The notes beneath the pieces were generated by a model. It had not been told where the DNA came from, did no database searches, and worked only from the letters and a program-made list of their open reading frames with translations. This document shows positions 26,351 through 34,899 of a DNA stretch of 64,000 nucleotides, one piece after another (within the stretch, counting starts at the first letter, position 1; every line of letters starts with the position of its first letter). A program made the translations under genes and the position numbers. Source of the DNA: Bradyrhizobium retamae (lineage in GTDB: Bacteria > Pseudomonadota > Alphaproteobacteria > Rhizobiales > Xanthobacteraceae); assembly GCF_001440415.1 (NCBI RefSeq), contig NZ_LLYA01000192.1, positions 186,001 to 250,000 of the forward strand, in the 5' to 3' direction.

Positions 26351-27670
26351 TCAGAAGCCCTCGCGAAGCCATCGTCCGACCTTGCCAAAATAGCCGTCTG
26401 TCCCTGTCTTGAGCTGCCGCGTATGCCGCGGTTCGACGTGTTCAAGATGAGCGTATTGCGGATAGACCAGGAGGCCGGTGGGAACCGCGAACGAGGCGCT
26501 CTTGGCCTCGTTGGGCAGCCGGCCGAAACCGAGCGGACGGCCGATCCGGACCGGCCGGTTGAGAATGCGGGTGGCGAGTTCGACGGTGCCGGTGAGCTGG
26601 GAAGCCCCGCCGCTCAACACAACCCGCGCCCTCGGCTCTGCCGCAAAGGGGGAATCCGCGAGCCGGTCCCGAACCATTTCAAAAATCTCCTCGGCGCGAT
26701 GCCGGACGATGTTGGCAATCGTGGCGCGCGAGACGATCTGCGGGGCATCGTGTTCCTCGCCCGCAGTCGGTACAGACATCAGCTCGCGCGCGTCGGACCC
26801 GCCGGTCAGCACGGTGCCATATAACGTCTTGATTCGCTCGGCATCCGCAATGCATGCGCCGACGCCGCGTGCAAGATCCATTGTCACGTGCTGGCCGCCG
26901 AGCGCAAATCCGCTCGCGTGCACGAAACGGCCGCCGGAATATGTCGCAATCGTGGTCGATCCAGCCCCCATTTCGACCACGGCGGCGCCGAGATCGGCCT
27001 CGTCGTCGGTCAACACGGACAGGCCTGCGACATAAGGACTCGCCGCCATGGCCTCGACGTTGAGGTGGCAGCGCTCGACCACCAGCATCAGGTTGCGGGC
27101 GACGGTGGCATCCGCCGTCACGACTTGCATGTCGACGCCGAACTGGCGCGCAACCATGCCGCGGGGATCGCGGATGCCCTTGACGCCGTCCAACGCATAA
27201 CCGACCGGGAGCGCGTGCAGCACCGTACGGCCCTCGCCGGTGGCGTGGCGCATGCCGGTGGAGGTCACCCGGGTGACGTCATCAGAGGTGACCGAGCCGC
27301 CTCTGATATCGGCGGCGGCCTCGACAAGCTGCCCCTGCAGCCGGCCGCCGGAAACCGACAGCAATATTGATTCAACGCGGACCTTGGCCATGCGCTCGGC
27401 CAGCGCCACCGCCTGCCGCACCGCCTGCTCGCATTCGGCGAGATCGACCACGGCGCCCGCCTTGACGCCGCGCGACTGGATCTGGCTGTAGCCGATCAGT
27501 TCCACCGCATGGGTACGGCCGCGCAGCGCGTCGCTCGGCGGCGACGGCTTGAGCCGCGCGATCATGCAGGCGATCTTGCTGGTGCCGACATCGAGCGAAG
27601 CCACCAGCGCCGTGCGCTTGTGGTCGACGGGACGTGTCTTCGGGGTCTGGTTGCGATCGAGGCCGGTCAT
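26351..27670 (-). CDS. ftsA: Cell division protein FtsA
   Basis: The 439-residue actin-fold ATPase has the phosphate-1 motif ASLDVGTSKIACMIA near residue 24, the 1C domain (about 100-180) and phosphate-2 VVEMGAGSTTIATY. The last 11 residues (GKVGRWLREGF) form the amphipathic membrane-targeting helix. FtsA anchors FtsZ to the membrane. Its start codon overlaps the ftsQ stop by 4 bp, and 88 bases separate it from ftsZ. Confidence 0.97.
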   Translation of the reverse strand: MTGLDRNQTPKTRPVDHKRTALVASLDVGTSKIACMIARLKPSPPSDALRGRTHAVELIGYSQIQSRGVKAGAVVDLAECEQAVRQAVALAERMAKVRVESILLSVSGGRLQGQLVEAAADIRGGSVTSDDVTRVTSTGMRHATGEGRTVLHALPVGYALDGVKGIRDPRGMVARQFGVDMQVVTADATVARNLMLVVERCHLNVEAMAASPYVAGLSVLTDDEADLGAAVVEMGAGSTTIATYSGGRFVHASGFALGGQHVTMDLARGVGACIADAERIKTLYGTVLTGGSDARELMSVPTAGEEHDAPQIVSRATIANIVRHRAEEIFEMVRDRLADSPFAAEPRARVVLSGGASQLTGTVELATRILNRPVRIGRPLGFGRLPNEAKSASFAVPTGLLVYPQYAHLEHVEPRHTRQLKTGTDGYFGKVGRWLREGF

Positions 27671-28656
27671 GCTGAATCACCGGCCTTCTTCTTGGTCTTC
27701 TTGTCCTTGAACAGTTCTTCGCGGGCCTTGGCCGCCTCTTCCGACAATTGCACCGTCAGCCGGTCCGGCAGGCGCATGTCGACGGCGACGATGTCGCGCG
27801 AGAACAGCCTGTCCTCCTTGTCGAGCTTGCTCAACATGGCAAGCGCGTTGCCGACGTCGTTCTCCGGCAGGCGAATGTCGAGCCCCTCCTTCAGCCGCAA
27901 ATTCCAGCGCCGTTCGCCGACCAGGATTGCAGCCTTGGTCACCGAGCGGACCTGCGGATAGCGATCGAGCAGCGCGAGGAAATCACGGGCCCTGACATCG
28001 GCGCCCTTGCCCACCACCAACGGCAGCGTCACGAAACGGCGCGACACATAGGGTTCCAGCACCGCGCCGTCCTCGGAGATCACGGACAGCCGTCCATCCT
28101 GCTGCCACAGCGCGAACGCCGTGCGCTCGACGATGTCGATCTGCAACTGGCCGGGATAAAGCTTCAGGATGGTCGCGTCTGATATCCACGGGTTGGCCTT
28201 GAGCCTGTCGCGCACGGTGGCCGCGTCGAGAAACAACAGCGAGGATCGGCCACTGACGCCGCCGATCGCGAGCACTTCGTCCTGGCTCAGTTGCTTGCGG
28301 CCGTTGATGACGACGGTTGTGATGCGGAACCCGGCCGAATTGGCCAGCGCATTGCGGGTATCGCTGAGCGCAACCATGAATTCGTCAACGTGACCGCCCT
28401 TGACGATGCCGAGGCCAGCGCTGCCGAGCAGCATCAGCACGGTCAAGGCAATGCCGGTACGATTCGGCAGATAGCGTTCGACCAGAAGGACCAGGCGATT
28501 CGGCGGCTCGCGATCGATCATGGGCTTCGCCGGGACGCGGGCGCGACGGCCCAGCCGCTCGCGCAGCAGCACGACCGCTCCAATAGCGGCTGCTTTCAGG
28601 TCAGCCTGGGGCCCCACTGATCTCAGCGACCGCGTGAGGCGTCCTGCACCATCCAT
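27667..28656 (-). CDS. ftsQ: Cell division protein FtsQ
   Basis: The 329-residue bitopic protein has a cytoplasmic N-terminus, one membrane helix (about 67-85, GIALTVLMLLGSAGLGIV) and a POTRA domain (FRITTVVINGRKQLSQDEV onward), then the FtsQ beta domain. The Lys-rich end KDKKTKKKAGDSA is unusual but typical of these genomes. The start MDGAGRLTRSLR at 28656 is preferred. The 44-codon extension upstream is not FtsQ-like. Confidence 0.95.
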   Translation of the reverse strand: MDGAGRLTRSLRSVGPQADLKAAAIGAVVLLRERLGRRARVPAKPMIDREPPNRLVLLVERYLPNRTGIALTVLMLLGSAGLGIVKGGHVDEFMVALSDTRNALANSAGFRITTVVINGRKQLSQDEVLAIGGVSGRSSLLFLDAATVRDRLKANPWISDATILKLYPGQLQIDIVERTAFALWQQDGRLSVISEDGAVLEPYVSRRFVTLPLVVGKGADVRARDFLALLDRYPQVRSVTKAAILVGERRWNLRLKEGLDIRLPENDVGNALAMLSKLDKEDRLFSRDIVAVDMRLPDRLTVQLSEEAAKAREELFKDKKTKKKAGDSA

Positions 28657-28935
28657 TGCACGAGCCTGTCCAAGTGTTGTTCCCGCAAGCTTTTTTGCGG
28701 ATCCTGGCCCAGATGACGTCTCGGCGTTGCCGGACTTAAGTGCTGACCTGAACTCGGAACAGCGCACCCCGGCAGCCAAGCGCCACATGCGCCGCCAGCG
28801 TTAACCTTCGTTCTTCCTGGTAAACAAAGTGTAAAAACGGGGGGCTGGTGATGCGCTTTGGCCCGTCTTTTGAGTGGTTTGCCGGACAATTCTTAGGATT
28901 TTAGCAACATTTCTCGTGGCGCGGTTAGTTCCGGG

Positions 28936-28951
28936 TTAACGGCCTGTTAAC
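28936..28951. promoter_or_regulatory. Putative CtrA binding site upstream of ftsQ
   Basis: TTAA-CGGCCTG-TTAAC matches the alphaproteobacterial CtrA consensus TTAA-N7-TTAAC exactly and is itself made of two GTTAAC words. It lies in the 311-base gap between ddl and ftsQ, 280 bases before the ftsQ start. A further TTAACC half-site is at about 28801. The rest of the gap shows no gene. Confidence 0.6.
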
Positions 28952-28967
28952 GGGCCGGCCGGGCCGG

Positions 28968-29960
28968 TCACGCCCGTTTCCGGCTGCGCCGTTCGGCCAG
29001 CGTGATCTGATCCCGCAGGAAATCCGGAAACTCGATCCCCTGGGCCTTGAGCGCCTTCGGGTAGAGCGAGGCCGCAGTCAGCCCCGGCAAGGTATTGGTC
29101 TCGAGGTAAACCGGCCCGTTCGCCGAGACGATGAAGTCGGTCCGGGAATAGCCGCTGCAGGAGAGCGCGTGGTGCGCTCGCAGCGCCTGATCTTGCAGCT
29201 GCGCAGTGATTTCCGGAGAAAAGCGCCCCGGGCAGATCTCCTGAGTCGATTTGAGCAGATATTTGGCCGTGTAGTCGAAGGTGCCCTCCCCCGGGACAAT
29301 CTCGATCGGCGGCAGCGACATCAACGTGCCATCCGACTGCTCCAGCACGCCGCAGGTTGCTTCGACGCCCGCGATGAAGGGCTCGATCAAATATTCTTCG
29401 ATTCTAGCGGCGTTGCGGACCGCGACCAGGTCCTGCTTGGCGTTGACGAAGATCAGGCCATAGCTCGAACCGTCTCGCGCCGGCTTTGCGATCAGCCTGC
29501 CATATTCGGCAAACGCAGCTTCAAGATTTTCCAGAGCTACGCCGGCCGGAGCCGCGACACCGGCAATCGCCGCAAACCGTTTCGCTGCGACCTTGTCAAA
29601 GGCGAGGTTCGACGATGCCGAGCCGGACCCGGTGAAGGGAATGCCGCGCATTTCGCACATCGTCTGCAGTTCGCCGTTCTCGGCACGGCCGCCGTGGAGC
29701 CCGAGCACCAGTACACGGTCTTCCGCCTTCGCCTTGTCGAGCGCCGCTTCCAGCGCGATACCGCGGTTGCCCGGCTTGAATTCATCCTCGAAGGGACGCG
29801 AATGCTCGAGCAGCGCCTTCGAACTGACTTCGTGAACGGTGTTGGCCACATGCCAGAACCAGAGATCGGCTTCCGGCAACGCGCGGTGCAGCGCCTGCGC
29901 GCTCGCCACCGAAACCAGCCGCTCCTTATTGGTGCCGCCAAAGAGAATGGTCGTTCGCAT
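28968..29960 (-). CDS. ddl: D-alanine--D-alanine ligase
   Basis: The 330-residue ATP-grasp enzyme joins two D-alanines for the peptidoglycan stem. Motifs are present in diverged form: GGTNKERLVSVASAQ (the conserved Glu is kept), LGLHGGRAENGELQ, AKPARDGSSYGLIFV, FDYTAKY and RTDFIV...YLETNTLPGLT, which supplies the Mg-binding Asp, Glu and Asn. Its place between murB and ftsQ is the standard ddlB slot. The motifs differ clearly from E. coli DdlB, so the exact subtype is uncertain. Confidence 0.9.
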   Translation of the reverse strand: MRTTILFGGTNKERLVSVASAQALHRALPEADLWFWHVANTVHEVSSKALLEHSRPFEDEFKPGNRGIALEAALDKAKAEDRVLVLGLHGGRAENGELQTMCEMRGIPFTGSGSASSNLAFDKVAAKRFAAIAGVAAPAGVALENLEAAFAEYGRLIAKPARDGSSYGLIFVNAKQDLVAVRNAARIEEYLIEPFIAGVEATCGVLEQSDGTLMSLPPIEIVPGEGTFDYTAKYLLKSTQEICPGRFSPEITAQLQDQALRAHHALSCSGYSRTDFIVSANGPVYLETNTLPGLTAASLYPKALKAQGIEFPDFLRDQITLAERRSRKRA

Positions 29961-29976
29961 TAGCCTTTACCTATCC

Positions 29977-30015
29977 GTCATTCCGGGTGATGCGAAGCAT
30001 CGAACCCGGAATCTA
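29977..30015. repeat. Short palindrome, GTCATTCCGGGT half element
   Basis: GTCATTCCGGGTGATGC-GAA-GCATCGAACCCGGAATC forms a compact hairpin in the 52-base gap between murB and ddl, overlapping the last codons of murB on the minus strand. Confidence 0.65.
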
Positions 30016-30933
30016 TGCGGAAATCCCGATCCGCTTGATTTCCCAGTGTAGCTCTATCCCAGAATTCGCTTTAACCCGCTCGCGCACGGTTTCGCCCAGC
30101 GTTTCAATATCATGCCCGGTGGCGTTGCCGATATTGATGAGGAAATTGCAGTGCATTTCCGAGACCTGCGCCCCGCCGACGCGAAGCCCGCGGCAACCGG
30201 CGGCGTCGATCAGTTTCCACGCGCTGTTGCCAGGCGGATTCTTGAAGGTGGAGCCACCGGTCTTTTCGCGAATCGGCTGCGCGGTTTCACGATGGCTCTG
30301 CACCTCGTTCATCCGGGCGCGAATGGCTTCGGCGTCCGTGATCTGCCCGCGAAAGCGCGCGGAGGTGAAAATGACTGATGGATCGACGCCGCTGTTGCGA
30401 TAGACAAACTTCATGTCGGCATTGGAGAAGACATGCTTTGTGCCGTCGCGGCCGATACCGGTCGCCTCGACCAGCACATCCTTGGTCTCGCTTCCATTGG
30501 CACCGGCATTCATCCGCAACGCGCCGCCGATGGTGCCGGGAATGCCGAAGAAGAATTCCATGCCGCTGATCCCGGCCGCCACCGCCGTTTCCGCCACGCG
30601 CTTGTCGAGCGCGGCCGTGCCCGCGCTCACGATATCGTCCTCGGCCCTGGTCTCGCCAAACGCCCGCGGCGACAGCCGCATCACCACGCCCGGCATACCG
30701 CCGTCGCGCACGATCAAATTGGAGCCGACGCCGACCACATAGATTGGCAATTCCTTCGGAAGCAGCTTTAGGAAATACGCGAGATCGTCTTCGTCCGCCG
30801 GCGTGAACAACACCTGCGCCGGCCCGCCGACGCGAAACCAGGTCAACTCGGCGAGCGACTGGTTCGCCAACAGCCGTCCGCGCAATTGCGGCATCGCGGC
30901 TTTCAGATCGGAGGTGATGTCGGGAAATGCCAC
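30013..30933 (-). CDS. murB: UDP-N-acetylenolpyruvoylglucosamine reductase (MurB)
   Basis: The 306-residue FAD enzyme makes UDP-MurNAc. FAD-binding motifs LTWFRVGGPAQVLFTP and VVGVGSNLIVRDGG are present, with the catalytic Ser in GGSTFKNP (GSTFKNP motif, about residue 228). A GTG start at 30933, two bases after the murC stop, is chosen. The long upstream frame is the murC shadow. The next in-frame ATG is at codon 14. Confidence 0.95.
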   Translation of the reverse strand: MAFPDITSDLKAAMPQLRGRLLANQSLAELTWFRVGGPAQVLFTPADEDDLAYFLKLLPKELPIYVVGVGSNLIVRDGGMPGVVMRLSPRAFGETRAEDDIVSAGTAALDKRVAETAVAAGISGMEFFFGIPGTIGGALRMNAGANGSETKDVLVEATGIGRDGTKHVFSNADMKFVYRNSGVDPSVIFTSARFRGQITDAEAIRARMNEVQSHRETAQPIREKTGGSTFKNPPGNSAWKLIDAAGCRGLRVGGAQVSEMHCNFLINIGNATGHDIETLGETVRERVKANSGIELHWEIKRIGISA

Positions 30934-30935
30934 GG

Positions 30936-32339
30936 CTACCCCAACGCCTTCAATTCGCCGGGCAGTGCGTAGGCCCATTGCGTGATGTTGCCGGCCCCTA
31001 GGCAGACGACGAGGTCGCCGGGGTTGGCGATGCGGCGGACGACTTTTGCGAGTTCCGTCGAACTCGGCAGCGGGATCACCTCGCGATGGCCATGCGCGCG
31101 CAGGCCCAGCACAAAATGGTCGCGGTCGATGCCTTCGATCGGCGCCTCGCCGGCCGGATAGACCTCGGCGACGATAACCGCATCGGCATCGTTGAAACAG
31201 GTGCAGAACTCCTCGAACAGCGATTGCAGGCGGGTGAAGCGGTGTGGCTGCACCACGGCGATGATCTTGCCGCCATAGGAACCGCGCGCGGCTTTCAACA
31301 CCGCGGCGATCTCGACTGGGTGATGGCCATAGTCGTCGATGACAGTCACGCCGTTCCATTCGCCGGTGCGGGTGAAGCGGCGCTTGACGCCGCCAAAGCC
31401 AGCGATCGACTTGCGGATCGCTTCGTCTGAAATGCCGAGCTCGTGCGCCACCGCGATCGCCGCGGTAGCATTCGACGCGTTGTGCCGGCCCGGCATCGGC
31501 AACACGATGTCCGTTATCTCGTGCGTGGCCTCCGTCTTGCGATTGCGGATCGCAACCTTGAACTTCGATCCGCCGGCGATCGGCGTCAGGTCCATCAGCC
31601 GCGCATCGGCCTGCGGGTTTTCACCGTAGGTAATTATGCGGCGATCCTCGATCCGGCCGACGATGCTCTGCACCACCGGATGATCGATGCACATCACCGC
31701 AAAGCCGTAGAACGGCACGTTCTCGACGAAATTGCGGAACGCGTCCTGGATTGCCTCGAAAGTCTTGAAGTGATCGAGATGCTCAGGATCGACATTGGTG
31801 ACGATGGCGACATCGGTCGGCAGTTTCAAAAACGTGCCGTCGCTCTCGTCGGCCTCCACCACCATCCAGTCGCCCGCTCCCAGTCGCGCATTGGTGCCAT
31901 AGGCGTTGATGATGCCGCCGTTGATCACAGTCGGGTCGAGATTGCCGCCATCGAGCAGCGCCGCGACCATCGATGTCGTCGTTGTCTTGCCATGGGTGCC
32001 GGCAATCGCGACGCAGCTTTTCAGCCGCATCAGCTCGGCCAGCATTTCGGCGCGACGCACCACCGGGATGCGCTGCGCGCGGGCCGCCATCAGTTCGGGA
32101 TTGTCGCGTTTGATCGCGGTCGAGACCACGACCACGTCGGCGCCGTCCACATTCTCGGCCTTGTGGCCGACCGAGACCTGGACGCCCTTCTCCCGCAGCC
32201 GCGCGACATTGCCGCTTTCCGACGCGTCCGAGCCCTGCACGATGTAGCCGAGATTGACGAGCACTTCGGCGATGCCGCTCATGCCGATGCCGCCGATCCC
32301 GACGAAGTGAATGGGTCCGATCTCGCGCGGCAGTCTCAT
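30936..32339 (-). CDS. murC: UDP-N-acetylmuramate--L-alanine ligase (MurC)
   Basis: The 467-residue Mur ligase has the N-terminal UDP motif FVGIGGIGMSGIAE, the ATP loop GTHGKTTTTS (about 108-117), VEADESDGTFL, and DDYGHHPVEI in the C-terminal domain. It adds L-Ala, the first stem residue. The start MRLPREIGPIHF at 32339 follows AAGGACAAACCC and fits the family; an ATG nine codons upstream is possible. Confidence 0.96.
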   Translation of the reverse strand: MRLPREIGPIHFVGIGGIGMSGIAEVLVNLGYIVQGSDASESGNVARLREKGVQVSVGHKAENVDGADVVVVSTAIKRDNPELMAARAQRIPVVRRAEMLAELMRLKSCVAIAGTHGKTTTTSMVAALLDGGNLDPTVINGGIINAYGTNARLGAGDWMVVEADESDGTFLKLPTDVAIVTNVDPEHLDHFKTFEAIQDAFRNFVENVPFYGFAVMCIDHPVVQSIVGRIEDRRIITYGENPQADARLMDLTPIAGGSKFKVAIRNRKTEATHEITDIVLPMPGRHNASNATAAIAVAHELGISDEAIRKSIAGFGGVKRRFTRTGEWNGVTVIDDYGHHPVEIAAVLKAARGSYGGKIIAVVQPHRFTRLQSLFEEFCTCFNDADAVIVAEVYPAGEAPIEGIDRDHFVLGLRAHGHREVIPLPSSTELAKVVRRIANPGDLVVCLGAGNITQWAYALPGELKALG

Positions 32340-32355
32340 GGGTTTGTCCTTGGCC

Positions 32356-32470
32356 GTCATCGCCAACGGAAGCGGGCGATCCAGTATTCCGCGAAGCCAG
32401 TATTCCTATGAGCCAAGGCTCAAATCAGGCGCCGCGGCATACTGGATGCCCCGCTTTCGCGGGGCATGAC
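32356..32470. repeat. Palindromic repeat between murG and murC
   Basis: The arms are GTCATCGCC...GGGCGATCCAGTA and TACTGGATGCCCCGC...GCGGGGCATGAC. The element separates murG and murC by 157 bases inside an otherwise tightly packed operon. Confidence 0.65.
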
Positions 32471-32496
32471 AAGCGCTTTTTGGGTCATCGTGGACG

Positions 32497-33597
32497 TCAA
32501 ATTCCGGCCGTTTTCATGACCAGATCGGCCAGCCGTTCCGCGGCATCGAGCCGGCCGACCTGGCGGGCAGCGGCGGCCATCGCGGCCAGCCGGGCGGGCT
32601 CGGCGGCAAAGGCAGAGATTTCGGCGGCGAGCCGGTCGGGGGTGAATTCTCCTTGCGGAATCCGCAAAGCGCCGTCCACCTTCGCCAATACGCCGGCATT
32701 GGCGAACTGGTCCTGGTCGATCGCGCCGGGCAATGGCACCAAAATCGAGGGCCGGCCGATCGCGGCGAGTTCCGCCACGGTGCCGGCGCCGGAGCGCGAG
32801 ACCACGAGATGGCTGGACGCCAGCCGCGCCGGCAGGTCGGCAAAGAACGGCGCAAGTTCGGCCTTGATCTTGAGCCGGTCGTAGATCGCCCGCACCCGCG
32901 CCATGTCTTCCTCGCGCACCTGCTGCGTCAGGGCGATGCGGCTCCACAGCACCGGCTCCAGCCGTTCGATCGCACCCGGCACGATGTCGCTCATCACCCG
33001 CGCGCCCTGGCTGCCGCCCACAACCAGCAAGCGCAGCGGCCCGTTCGGTTCCGGAGACGCAAACGGCTGCGCGGCGGCGGCAAGGATCGCCGGGCGCATC
33101 GGCGTGCCGATAGTGGTGGTCTTTCCCGCCAGCGAGGGATCACGATCGAGCACACCGGGCAGCGAGGTCGCGATCGCATTGACGCGCCTGGAGAGAAAAC
33201 GGTTGGCGCGGCCGAGCACGGCGTTGGCATCATGAATGATGCCGGGCACGCCGAGCAGCCGTGCGGCGATCAAGGGCGGCAGCGTCGGATAGCCGCCGAA
33301 GCCGACCACGGCCGCGGGCTTCAGCCGCCGAACCAGGTTGAGCGCAACGCCCGTTCCGTAGCCGAGCATGATAATGGTGCGCGCCAGCGACAACGGATTA
33401 CGGCCGCGCACGGTTTCGCTCGGCACCACGTCGATATTGTCGCGGGTAAAGAGCCCGCTATAGCGCAGCGCGCGGGCATCGGTGGCAAGCCGCACGCGCA
33501 AGCCCCGCTTGATGAGCTCAACCCCGAGCGCTTCAGCAGGAAACAAATGGCCGCCGGTGCCGCCTGCAGCCAGCAGAATAAGAGGCGTGTTGTCCAT
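32497..33597 (-). CDS. murG: Lipid II synthase MurG (GT28 glycosyltransferase)
   Basis: The 366-residue peripheral membrane enzyme adds GlcNAc to lipid I. G-loop 1 AAGGTGGHLFPAEALG (about 10-25), G-loop 2 VVGFGGYPTLPPL, G-loop 3 VVGGSQGARVMSD and the donor-binding SRSGAGTVAELAAIGRPSIL are all present. It follows ftsW with a gap of 38 bases. Confidence 0.97.
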   Translation of the reverse strand: MDNTPLILLAAGGTGGHLFPAEALGVELIKRGLRVRLATDARALRYSGLFTRDNIDVVPSETVRGRNPLSLARTIIMLGYGTGVALNLVRRLKPAAVVGFGGYPTLPPLIAARLLGVPGIIHDANAVLGRANRFLSRRVNAIATSLPGVLDRDPSLAGKTTTIGTPMRPAILAAAAQPFASPEPNGPLRLLVVGGSQGARVMSDIVPGAIERLEPVLWSRIALTQQVREEDMARVRAIYDRLKIKAELAPFFADLPARLASSHLVVSRSGAGTVAELAAIGRPSILVPLPGAIDQDQFANAGVLAKVDGALRIPQGEFTPDRLAAEISAFAAEPARLAAMAAAARQVGRLDAAERLADLVMKTAGI

Positions 33598-33635
33598 GGC
33601 TTCAAATAGCCGACGCCGCAGCGCTAGTCACGCCC

Positions 33636-34787
33636 TCAGGCGTAGCCGCGCGCCACGCCGGCCGCGTTCATCGATTCCACTTCGGTGCGCGGGCGCTGCC
33701 GTGTCAGCGCCAGCATCATGCCGACGCCATAGGCCAGAGAAATGATCGACGAGCCGCCATAGGAGATGAAGGGCAGCGTCATGCCCTTGGCGGGGATCAG
33801 TTGCAGATTGACCGCCATGTTGATGGCAGCCTGCATGCCGAACAGGATCGCAAGTCCCGATGCCGCAAAGCGCGAGAACATGTCCTCGCTCGCGTAGGCC
33901 CGCGTCAGCGTGCGGATTACGACGAAGGCGAACAGCCCAACCAGCGCCAGGCACAGGATGATGCCGAATTCTTCCGCCGCCACCGCGAATACGAAATCGG
34001 TGTGGCTGTCCGGCAGGCTGCGCTTGGCGATGCCTTCGCCGGGCCCGAGTCCGAACCAGCCGCCGTTCCAGAACGCTTCCATCGCCATGTCGACCTGGAA
34101 GGTGTCGCCGGATGCCGGATTCAGGAAACGCCTGATGCGGCCCGCGACATGCGGAACCAACAGATAGGCGCTGAACAACCCGGCCATCGCGGCGCCGGCA
34201 AGGCCGGCCACCCAGATCATCCGCATGCCTGCGATGAAGAACAGCGCGCCCCACACCATCAGGATCAGCATGGTCTGGCCGAAATCCGGCTCCATCACCA
34301 GAAGCGCCACCAGCGTCAGCAGCAGCACCATCGCCATCGAGGTCGCCGGCATCTCCGGCCGCTTGGTCGATTCCGCAAATAGCCAAGCCGCCATCACGAC
34401 GAAGGCGGGCTTGGCGGATTCGGAAGCCTGGATGTTGACGCCGAGCAGCGTGATCCAGCGCCGCGATCCCTTCACCTCCGCACCGAAGACGAGCGTCGCG
34501 ACGATCAAGAGAACGCTCACCACGAACACCAACAGCGCAAGACGGCGGATCTGCCTGGGCGACAGGAACGATACCCCAATCAACACCAGGAGAGACGGCA
34601 GCAGGAACAGCATGTGCCGGCTGAAGAAGTGGAAGGGATCAAGCCCGATTCGCGTCGCCACCGGCGGACTCGCCGCAAGCGAGAGAATTACGCCACCCAG
34701 CATCAGCGCCATGATTGCGCCGAGCAGCAGCTTATCCACGGTCCACCACCAGTCCGAAAACGGGGTGCGTTGGTCACGGGCGAGCAT
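33636..34787 (-). CDS. ftsW: Peptidoglycan polymerase FtsW (SEDS family)
   Basis: The 383-residue membrane protein has about ten helices. The SEDS signature PAKGMTLPFISYGGSSIISLAYGVG is near residues 330-354, and ASESAKPAFVVMAAWL lies earlier. FtsW polymerises septal glycan with FtsI. The start MLARDQRTPFSDWWWTVDK at 34787, after GGGGACGCCC, fits homologues better than the ATG 11 codons earlier. Confidence 0.96.
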   Translation of the reverse strand: MLARDQRTPFSDWWWTVDKLLLGAIMALMLGGVILSLAASPPVATRIGLDPFHFFSRHMLFLLPSLLVLIGVSFLSPRQIRRLALLVFVVSVLLIVATLVFGAEVKGSRRWITLLGVNIQASESAKPAFVVMAAWLFAESTKRPEMPATSMAMVLLLTLVALLVMEPDFGQTMLILMVWGALFFIAGMRMIWVAGLAGAAMAGLFSAYLLVPHVAGRIRRFLNPASGDTFQVDMAMEAFWNGGWFGLGPGEGIAKRSLPDSHTDFVFAVAAEEFGIILCLALVGLFAFVVIRTLTRAYASEDMFSRFAASGLAILFGMQAAINMAVNLQLIPAKGMTLPFISYGGSSIISLAYGVGMMLALTRQRPRTEVESMNAAGVARGYA

Positions 34788-34899
34788 GGGCGTCCCCAAA
34801 ATGGCAGAGGTAACGCCCATTGGTGGCGCAGGATGGTTTATGGGGGGTTAATGAGATGGGTAACTTTTGAGAGATCCGGCAGCGCATCCTAAAGTCAAA

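Noticed and set aside
24373..26412. 679-codon plus-strand open frame opposite ftsZ
   Set aside because: Arg/Gly-rich shadow of the high-G+C ftsZ and ftsA genes; no ribosome-binding site and no recognisable domain.
30934..31359. 142-codon N-terminal extension of murB
   Set aside because: Lies fully inside murC in another frame; GTG at 30933 gives the normal MurB length.
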